Of a stretch of DNA of 12,458 bases, positions 7,860 through 12,458 are shown piece by piece. How positions within the stretch are numbered: position 1 is the first letter of the stretch; each line of letters begins with the position of its first letter. This DNA is from M30B53 sp964600785 (lineage in GTDB: Bacteria; Planctomycetota; Planctomycetia; Pirellulales; UBA1268), in assembly GCA_964600785.1 (NCBI GenBank), contig CAZRKH010000078.1, positions 1-12,458 of the forward strand. The letters are read 5' to 3'. The notes under the pieces were generated by a model, which searched no databases, was not told where the DNA came from, and worked only from the letters and a program-made list of their open reading frames with translations. The position numbers were made by a program, and so were the translations under genes.

Positions 7860-8195
7860 CTACGAGGCGGGGCTGCCGAGTTCCCGCAGGTAGTCGAAGA
7901 GATAGATGCCGGTGCCGTGGCCGTCGGAGAACTCGATCGAGTAGGCGTACTGGCCGACCGGCTGCATCGATGTCACCGTCAGCGGCTGTGTCTCCTCCGC
8001 GGCGAGCACCGGCAGGAGGGCCGGCTCGGCGGGGGCCGCCCGTCGCTCACGGCAGGTCGCGCAGGGGCAGGCATCCCGCAGGCCGCGGGCGGTGTGGCGG
8101 CGGACTTCGCCGTCAGACCACTCGATCTCGATCTGTTCATCATCACCGCGACGGATGCCGACAGGATGCGGTGCGTTGGTGGATGGGTCGCTCAT
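7860..8195 (-). CDS. DUF971 (GBBH-like N-terminal domain) protein
   Basis: A 111-residue small cytosolic protein of the DUF971 / gamma-butyrobetaine-hydroxylase N-terminal-like family (PF06155). It shows the expected layout: an EIEWSDG strand (24-30), the R-R-H-T-A-x-x-L-R element (32-40), a Cys cluster ACPCATC (Cys43, Cys45, Cys48) likely to bind metal or a cofactor, and the C-terminal FSDGHGTGIYLFDYLREL (89-106). The ATG at 8195 is chosen because AGGAG (8201-8205) lies 5 nt upstream and the family begins there. A frame extending to 8432 overlaps the ligase gene in another phase. It starts 13 nt after the ligase stop, so the two are almost certainly one operon. Family members often neighbour iron-sulfur assembly genes; the exact biochemical role is unknown, and its link to the ligase is inference from position. 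Confidence 0.88.
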   Translation of the reverse strand: MSDPSTNAPHPVGIRRGDDEQIEIEWSDGEVRRHTARGLRDACPCATCRERRAAPAEPALLPVLAAEETQPLTVTSMQPVGQYAYSIEFSDGHGTGIYLFDYLRELGSPAS

Positions 8196-8200
8196 CGATG

Positions 8201-8205
8201 CTCCT
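8201..8205 (-). promoter_or_regulatory. Ribosome binding site for the DUF971 gene
   Basis: AGGAG on the minus strand, 5 nt before the ATG at 8195, lies inside the 13-nt gap after the ligase stop. It fixes the start of the DUF971 gene well downstream of the longer open frame. Confidence 0.65.
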
Positions 8206-8208
8206 GGG

Positions 8209-9474
8209 TCATTGTTCCACGATAAACCGGCGGCCCTTGCCCTCGAACCGCGGCAGGCTGCCGCGGGGCACGCCGACAACTTCGCAGCGGAGGCCGAGAC
8301 GCAGGTGGAGTTCCTCGGCGATCCGCTCCGGCCTATCGGCCCGATCCTCGACCTCGACCCGCAGCTCGTCGAGATCCCGTCGTCGATCGACGACCACGCG
8401 GTATTCGAGCACTTCTGGGAAGCCTCGTACAATCGCGTCGATTGCCGAGGGAAACAGGTTCACCCCGCGGACCACGAGCATGTCATCGGCCCGGCCAAGC
8501 ACGCCCCCCGCCAGCCGCACGCGGGGCGGCCGGCCCTGCTCGCCACGATCCGGCCAGACAGCGCGGACCAAATCGCCGGTGCGGTAGCGGATCACCGGGC
8601 AGCCGGCCCGGCCGAGGGTCGTCAGCACCAGCTCGGCCAGTTCGCCCTCGGCCGCCGGCTCGCCCGACTCCAGCGAGAGAAACTCAGGGTGAAACCAGGG
8701 CTCGAGCACCTCCAGATACTCCCCGGCCAGGTCGCCCACGCCCCAGGGGCCGACTTCCGTGGCCCCGGCATGGTCGAGGACCTCCGCGGCAAAGGCGTCC
8801 CCGATCCGTCGCCGGACCTCGGCCACCGATCCCCCCGGCTCACCGGCCACGATCACCAGCCGCAGCCCCAGGCCCGCCGCATCGATGCCGCGGTCGGCGG
8901 CGACTTCGGCAAGATGCAGGCAGTAGCTGGGGGTCGCCATCAGCACCGTTGCCGAGGTTCGCCGGGCGAGGTCGAGCCTCCCGGCGGTGGAGAGCCCGCC
9001 GGCGGGAATCGCCATCCCGCCGCTTGCGATGACCGCGTCAAATCCACTCCAGAAGCCGGCATAGGGGCCGAACGAGGAAGCCACCAACACCCTCTCTCCC
9101 GGCCCCACCCCTCCCCGGTCGAGCACTTCCTGCCAGCAGGCCATCCACCACCGCCAGTCGTCGGCGGTGTCGAAGACGGGCATCGGCAGCCCGTGGCTGC
9201 CGCTGGTCTGATGGAAGCGGACGTAGCGGGCCGGCTCGAAGCTGAGGTTGGCCGGCCGGCCGGTGGCCGCCGCGTCGGCGAGTTCCTGCTTGCTGGTCGT
9301 CGGCCAGTCCTGAAGTTCAGCGAGGCTTGTCGGCGGCAGGCGGATGCCGGCGAGTTTGGCCGCATAAAAGGCGTTCGCCGGGAGCACTTCGGCAAGCAGT
9401 TCCTCCAGCCGCGCGAGCTTCGCCCGCTCGATCGCATCCCTCGAATCGATCCGCAGCGGCGAGGCGTTTTCCAT
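8209..9474 (-). CDS. PaaK-like adenylate-forming ligase (phenylacetate-CoA ligase family)
   Basis: A 421-residue ANL-superfamily enzyme expected to activate a carboxylic acid with ATP to an acyl-adenylate and then a CoA thioester. Features: N-terminal RLEELLAEVLPANAFYAAKL (22-41), typical of PaaK relatives; a phosphate-binding loop TSGSHGLP (90-97) where most members have TSGTTGxP; ATPSY (180-184); AGEPGG (210-215); GATEVGPWG (237-245); YRTGD (297-301); GRADDMLVVRGVNLFP (327-342) and a C-terminal LPRFEGKGRR (408-417) carrying the expected catalytic Lys413. Length is close to the usual 430. The substrate cannot be read from the sequence. The start at 9474 is chosen because conserved sequence and GC-rich codon use begin there. 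The frame is open another 102 codons upstream, through repeat copy A, but with poorer codon use. It is first in an operon with the DUF971 gene. Part of this gene is duplicated at 9802-9981. Confidence 0.88.
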   Translation of the reverse strand: MENASPLRIDSRDAIERAKLARLEELLAEVLPANAFYAAKLAGIRLPPTSLAELQDWPTTSKQELADAAATGRPANLSFEPARYVRFHQTSGSHGLPMPVFDTADDWRWWMACWQEVLDRGGVGPGERVLVASSFGPYAGFWSGFDAVIASGGMAIPAGGLSTAGRLDLARRTSATVLMATPSYCLHLAEVAADRGIDAAGLGLRLVIVAGEPGGSVAEVRRRIGDAFAAEVLDHAGATEVGPWGVGDLAGEYLEVLEPWFHPEFLSLESGEPAAEGELAELVLTTLGRAGCPVIRYRTGDLVRAVWPDRGEQGRPPRVRLAGGVLGRADDMLVVRGVNLFPSAIDAIVRGFPEVLEYRVVVDRRRDLDELRVEVEDRADRPERIAEELHLRLGLRCEVVGVPRGSLPRFEGKGRRFIVEQ

Positions 9475-9612
9475 GGAGCAGAGGCCGCGGTGTAGCCGGT
9501 CCTTCATCACGGGGCGGTCGAAGAATAGCCCGCTCAAAGGCACTTCCACAAGCATTTGCCGGCGGGTAAGCGGCTCGTGAATCGCGTGCTCCTGTCTCCC
9601 GGGTGCGCCGAA
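9475..9612. other. Upstream region of the ligase gene, no separate gene seen
   Basis: These 138 bp lie between the ligase start and repeat copy A. The minus-strand frame stays open and in phase with the ligase, but codon choice there (CCT, TTG, CTA, CTT) is unlike the ligase itself. I therefore read it as leader or promoter DNA. Two minus-strand ATGs (9507 and 9555) could be alternative starts; neither has a good ribosome binding site. Confidence 0.4.
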
Positions 9613-9752
9613 CTGCCCGTGGAAAAAGCCCTCCATGGCCCCCTGCCCGCGGACGCGGGCGAACAAAGCCCACTTGAGCAACTCCCTGAAAAGCCGAGGT
9701 TTTTGGGGGTCGCCGATCGCGTTCTGCGGCGGCAGACTTGTTCCACAGTCTG
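9613..9752 (-). repeat. Dispersed multi-hairpin repeat, copy A (140 bp)
   Basis: Read on the minus strand, this runs from CAGACTGTGGAACAAG to CCACGGGCAG. It matches plus-strand 11918-12060 at roughly nine bases in ten with one 3-bp gap. It keeps the perfect hairpin GCCCGCG-TC-CGCGGGC and a weaker form of the CCCCCAAAAA/TTTTT-type stem seen in copy B. It encodes no recognisable transposase and is best described as a non-autonomous or structural repeat. It lies about 140 bp upstream of the ligase start, pointing towards it. Confidence 0.85.
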
Positions 9753-9801
9753 TCAGACCGGTCGATTCGGTCTCCCTCAACCCGCCTTAGCCACGCGTGC
9801 T

Positions 9802-9981
9802 GGCCACCGATCCCCCCGGCTCACCGGCCACGATCACCAGCCGCAGCCCCAAGGCCCGCCGCTTGCGATGACTGCGTCAAATCCGCTCCAGAAGCCGGCA
9901 TAGGGGCCGAACGAGGAAGCCACCAACACCCTCTCTCCCGGCCCCACCCCTCCCCGGTCGAGCACTTCCTGCCAGCAGGCC
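9802..9981 (-). pseudogene. Duplicated fragment of the PaaK-like ligase gene with internal deletion
   Basis: These 180 bp match 8821-9142 inside the ligase gene, in the same orientation. One 143-bp stretch is missing, one extra A has been gained in a CCCC-A run near 9851, and only two base substitutions are visible. The missing segment is bounded in the parent by two copies of CCCGCCGC (8873-8880 and 9016-9023), and the duplicate retains exactly one. The net length change is not a multiple of three and no start is present, so this is a dead fragment. The high identity indicates a recent event. Confidence 0.93.
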
Positions 9982-10007
9982 GCAGCGGCGGGGCAGCCCA
10001 ACAGGGC

Positions 10008-12086
10008 TCAGCCGGAAGTTCTTCCGGGCCGCTGCAGCGGCGTGTAGTCGGAGGGCGTGCCGGGAAGATCCGTCACCCACCGCGACCCGGTCGGCACGCT
10101 TCCCCGCAGGCTCCACGCCAGAAAGGGCGATGGCAGCACGCCGCCCTCGGAGGGATTGTGCCAGATGATGTCGGATCTTCCGTCCCCGTCAAAGTCGGCC
10201 GTGCCCACCACCGACCAGTTGAGGTTGCCGCCAACCGGGGCAATCCCGCCGTTGCGGGGCGTCGCCCCGGTGCCGTAGACGAGCCACATCGTGATTGCTC
10301 CGGTCTGCTCGTTTCGCCAGAGCAGATCCGATCGGCCATCACCGTCAAAGTCGCCGGTGCCCGCCACAAACACGCCCGGCACCGGCGTGCCGAGTTCGTA
10401 GTGTTGGTAGGCCAGGCCGTTCATGTGCCAGAGGATGTGCCGGCCACTGGTGTGCACGAAGATCAGGTCGGTCCGCCCGTCGGCGTTGGCGTCGTAGATG
10501 CTCGAGGTGGCCACCAGCCGCCACTGGGTGTTGCCGCCTATCCACACGCCCGGCTCGCTCTGGCGTCCACCCTGCATCTCCCAGCCGAGGATTTCTCCGC
10601 TGACGTTGTTGCGCCACATGATGTCGTCGTCGCCGTCACCGTCGAAGTCGCCGGTCGCCTCCACCTGCCAGAAGGCGTTGCCGCCGATCTCGTTGACAGA
10701 AACTACTCCAGCCGCGTTCCGTAGGTGAATCTGGGCTCGGCCCTCGGTTGGCCCGGCCGGCTGATACCTCCAGACGATATCGGTCACGCCGTCACCGTCG
10801 AAGTCACCGGTCGCCTGGATCGTCCAGGCGAGATCACCACCGAGGGCCAGTTCGCCGGTCTTGCTGCCGTCGGCCTTCCGGAAGATCGCGACCCAGCTGC
10901 CGGTCTGCTCGTTGCGAAAGACCTCGTCGGAGATTCCATCACCGTTGAAGTCGTTCTCTGCGGCGTTCACAGTCACGCTGAACCCGGTGGCCCTCGACTG
11001 GCTCGGGTCGATCAGGCTCGTAGCCCGCACGACGATGGTGGCGACCCCGGAGGTCGTGCCCGGGGCGAGGGTCAGGCTCGAGCCCTCGAGCGTGGCCGCC
11101 ACGATCGCCGGGTTACTGCTGGTGACGGTGTAGGTCAGTTCACCGACCACATTGAGATCGGTGAAGCTGAGGAAATTCTCCGGCCGCACGATGCTGTCGG
11201 TGGCCAGGTTTTGCAGCGGAAGATTGACGAACGACTGATCGCCGTAATAGCTGCTCGCGTCGTAGGTCGGCGCGGTGGCCATTGCGTTGACGACGGTCAT
11301 TCCCTGGCCGAGCACCCGGCCGAAAACGGTGTAGCCCCCCTGGGCGGTGTCGAAGATGCCGCGGTTGTCGCCGAGGTTGAAGAACCATCGTCCGCTGCCG
11401 GCCGTTGACTGGCTGTCGATCTTGGCCATGGCGAGAGTTCCGGGCAGGTTGGGGTTGCCGGGTTCGTTGGCCACCGGGTCACCCGATGGAATCGGCTGCG
11501 GGTTGCTGCCGGGCTGGTCAGCTGGGAGGTTGGGCCTCGTGAATCCGCCCGACTGGAGCGTCACACCCGCGACGAGATCGTGGGCAAAGGTGCCGTCGTA
11601 GAGCCCTGCGGCGACCCGTTCCAGGAAGGCCGCCGCCGTCTGCGGAGTGGACCGGGCCCGTTCGGGACCGGGCTTGTCGAAGATCTCGGCGTGGAACACG
11701 CCGCCGGGGCTGCCGGTTCGAAACTCCACCACGCTGCCGGTGATCGTCGTCTCGTCGAAGTGATCGGCGAGGTCGAGTTTCACTGGGCCGGAGGCACTCG
11801 CGAGCAGGCTCTGGTTGGCAATCCCCGTGAGCAGGTCAACTGCGAGCATCGCCCGCGGTTCAAGTGGCTCACAACCGCGGCCGGTGGCGTCATGACGAGC
11901 CCGCGGTTTTGATCGAGCAGACTGTGGAACAAGTCTGCCGCCGCAGGATGCGGCGATCGGCGACCCCCAAAAACCTTGGCTTTTTGGGGAGTCGCTCACG
12001 TGGGCTTTGTTCGCCCGCGTCCGCGGGCAGGGGGCCATGGAAGGCTTTTTCCACGGGCAGCTAAAGATGGTGAGGAGCTTCCGCAT
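10008..12086 (-). CDS. LEPR-motif exported protein: cyclophilin-like domain plus FG-GAP/VCBS repeats
   Basis: About 692 residues from the chosen ATG. In order: an odd N-terminus partly encoded by repeat copy B (9-57); the planctomycete LEPR sorting motif CEPLEPRAMLAVD (72-84); a cyclophilin-type peptidyl-prolyl isomerase-like domain (about 115-275) with GVFHAEIFD, YDGTFAHDLVAGVTLQSGGF, PGTLAMAK and GRWFFNLGDN; a Big/cadherin-like beta domain (about 310-375); and about six FG-GAP/VCBS repeats with calcium-loop motifs such as DFNGDGISD (379), DFDGDGVTD (428), DFDGDGDDD (480), YDANADGRTD (531), DFDGDGRSD (579) and DFDGDGRSD (631), spaced near 50 residues. It is likely exported and surface-bound or secreted. 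In the cyclophilin domain the usual FHR becomes AHD, so the catalytic arginine appears lost while the Gln of LQSGG is kept. Start options are 12143, 12086 (best ribosome binding site) and 12038 (inside the repeat); the original start may have been disrupted. Confidence 0.82.
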   Translation of the reverse strand: MRKLLTIFSCPWKKPSMAPCPRTRANKAHVSDSPKSQGFWGSPIAASCGGRLVPQSARSKPRARHDATGRGCEPLEPRAMLAVDLLTGIANQSLLASASGPVKLDLADHFDETTITGSVVEFRTGSPGGVFHAEIFDKPGPERARSTPQTAAAFLERVAAGLYDGTFAHDLVAGVTLQSGGFTRPNLPADQPGSNPQPIPSGDPVANEPGNPNLPGTLAMAKIDSQSTAGSGRWFFNLGDNRGIFDTAQGGYTVFGRVLGQGMTVVNAMATAPTYDASSYYGDQSFVNLPLQNLATDSIVRPENFLSFTDLNVVGELTYTVTSSNPAIVAATLEGSSLTLAPGTTSGVATIVVRATSLIDPSQSRATGFSVTVNAAENDFNGDGISDEVFRNEQTGSWVAIFRKADGSKTGELALGGDLAWTIQATGDFDGDGVTDIVWRYQPAGPTEGRAQIHLRNAAGVVSVNEIGGNAFWQVEATGDFDGDGDDDIMWRNNVSGEILGWEMQGGRQSEPGVWIGGNTQWRLVATSSIYDANADGRTDLIFVHTSGRHILWHMNGLAYQHYELGTPVPGVFVAGTGDFDGDGRSDLLWRNEQTGAITMWLVYGTGATPRNGGIAPVGGNLNWSVVGTADFDGDGRSDIIWHNPSEGGVLPSPFLAWSLRGSVPTGSRWVTDLPGTPSDYTPLQRPGRTSG
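10012..10027. other. Perfect inverted repeat near the 3' end of the FG-GAP gene
   Basis: CCGGAAG-TT-CTTCCGG is a perfect 7-bp-arm inverted repeat just inside the last codons of the FG-GAP gene, followed (gene direction) by a weak AGCCC/GGGCT stem at 9995-10008. No T-run follows. It could be a processing or termination structure, or chance. Confidence 0.3.
11918..12060 (+). repeat. Dispersed multi-hairpin repeat, copy B (143 bp)
   Basis: This is the inverted partner of copy A. It contains four stem-loops: GCCGCA-GGA-TGCGGC (11940-11954); a long stem GCGACCCCCAAAAACC...GGCTTTTTGGGGAGTCGC (11960-11995); GCCCGCG-TC-CGCGGGC (12013-12028); and CCATGGAA...TTCCACGG (12035-12056) with one mismatch. 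It lies across the N-terminal coding part of the FG-GAP gene, antisense to its own apparent orientation. No terminal target-site duplication is obvious. Confidence 0.88.
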
Positions 12087-12094
12087 CCGGCAGA

Positions 12095-12100
12095 CCTCTC
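12095..12100 (-). promoter_or_regulatory. Ribosome binding site favouring the 12086 start
   Basis: GAGAGG on the minus strand lies 8 nt before the ATG at 12086, outside repeat copy B. The ATG inside the repeat (12038) has only a weak GGAAAAAG and the one at 12143 has no clear site. Confidence 0.4.
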
Positions 12101-12253
12101 GCACGCAGCAAACCTCTTGAGCAAGCAAATCCTGAGTATCCAACGCAAGCCATACGCCGTCAACGAACCGGGCGTTCGCAACGACCCATCAAACTCGGCA
12201 AACCCGAATGAATCAGCTCTCGTTATCACCTGCAGAGGGGATAGGGCAATGCC

Positions 12254-12278
12254 TCCGCGGGCAGGGGCCATGGATGGC
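12254..12278 (+). repeat. Degraded fragment of the same dispersed repeat
   Basis: TCCGCGGGCAGG-GGCCATGG plus a few bases match the 3' part of copy B (12020-12045) with one missing G and one substitution. It is in the same orientation as copy B, about 200 bp to its right. The match is short but its GC-rich core and the CCATGG are specific. A further inverted TGGCCCCCTGC occurs at 12313-12323. Confidence 0.5.
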
Positions 12279-12384
12279 AATCCTGTTCGGCACGATGCTT
12301 GCTCCCGATGCTTGGCCCCCTGCAGACAGGCAATTCCGGCAAGCTGAGGGACGTTGCGGCCTGGGCAGCGGGGGAGCGCACTGG

Positions 12385-12458
12385 ACAAGGTCCGGAAGCG
12401 GGTGGCGGAACTGGCGTGGACGCCGCTGGCTGATCGAGATGTTCTTCCGCACGTTCAA
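12385..12458 (+). pseudogene. C-terminal fragment resembling an IS4-family transposase (runs off the window)
   Basis: The plus-strand frame ending at the window edge reads RRWLIEMFFRTF plus a codon beginning AA (Lys or Asn). This fits the R-(3)-E-(6)-K part of the IS4-family Y-(2)-R-(3)-E-(6)-K motif, although the tyrosine position is Arg. The sequence just upstream in this frame does not resemble a transposase. A neighbouring frame reads LDKVRKRVAELAWTP, hinting at a frameshift. I see no terminal inverted repeat or complete transposase, so this is probably a remnant or the edge of one. Confidence 0.4.

Larger units (their letters stand above)
12087..12384. other. Mostly non-coding stretch with one repeat scrap
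   Basis: No convincing gene is seen here. Open frames on both strands are short, overlap each other and lack family resemblance or consistent GC3. The local composition is less GC-rich around 12100-12240 than in the flanking genes. It contains the degraded repeat fragment listed separately and presumably the promoter of the minus-strand FG-GAP gene. Confidence 0.5.

Noticed and set aside
8092..9495. Plus-strand open frame of 467 codons opposite the ligase
   Set aside because: It is an antisense shadow; all conserved adenylate-forming motifs are on the minus strand.
9522..9551. Possible sigma-70 promoter for the ligase operon (minus strand TTGTGG, 18-nt spacer, TATTCT)
   Set aside because: The match is weak and planctomycete promoter consensus is poorly fixed; such boxes are expected by chance, so it is not listed as a feature.
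9738..10724. Plus-strand open frame of about 328 codons
   Set aside because: It is antisense to the FG-GAP repeats and the ligase fragment; its repeated VTVEVA-like text is the complement of the DFDGDG repeats.
12213..12458. Minus-strand open frame of 81 codons at the right edge
   Set aside because: It has no recognisable domain; the plus strand in the same place carries an IS4-like motif, and codon use gives no support.
1..12458. tRNA, rRNA, riboswitch, toxin-antitoxin or defence system
   Set aside because: I looked for cloverleaf, conserved rRNA stretches, small paired genes and nuclease or helicase motifs on both strands and saw none.

Overview
The window is high-GC DNA with strong G/C third-position bias. 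It looks like a planctomycete chromosome, probably from a Pirellulales-like lineage. The main reasons are an N-terminal LEPR-type sorting motif (CEPLEPRAMLAVD) on a secreted FG-GAP protein, a GldA/GldF-GldG/DUF4340 gene set of the kind common in planctomycetes, and a glycine/glutamine-rich coiled-coil protein next to nadB. No rRNA or other phylogenetic marker is present, so the assignment is an inference.

Layout. (1) Bases 1-719 (+): the 3' end of a gene whose product carries 17 pentapeptide GQGQQ-type repeats and then a charged helical C-terminal domain. (2) 716-2404 (+): nadB, L-aspartate oxidase, joined to the previous gene by an ATGA overlap. (3) 2497-7830 (+): a three-gene cassette made of a GldA-type ABC ATPase, a single-chain GldF permease/GldG auxiliary fusion, and a membrane-anchored DUF4340 protein. 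Together they should form one ABC-2 type inner-membrane complex. (4) A 29-bp convergent gap with a perfect 7-bp-stem hairpin. (5) 8209-9474 and 7860-8195 (-): a two-gene operon of a PaaK-like adenylate-forming ligase and a small DUF971 protein. (6) 9475-12458: a rearranged accessory region.

The accessory region holds two inverted copies (140 and 143 bp) of a multi-hairpin dispersed repeat at 9613-9752 and 11918-12060. It also holds a recent, internally deleted 180-bp duplicate of part of the ligase gene (9802-9981) and a large minus-strand gene. That gene encodes a LEPR-type exported protein with a cyclophilin-like domain, a Big-like domain and about six FG-GAP/VCBS calcium-binding repeats. 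Its only plausible ATG start codons upstream of the LEPR motif lie inside or beyond repeat copy B, so the repeat appears to encode part of its N-terminus. A third, degraded scrap of the repeat and a short IS4-transposase-like C-terminal fragment lie at the right edge.

The most unusual material is this right-hand region: a structured repeat that sits in frame at the start of one gene and continues as an open frame into another, next to a decaying gene duplicate whose deletion endpoints can be read to the base. The left 8 kb is well-organised housekeeping and membrane-complex DNA.
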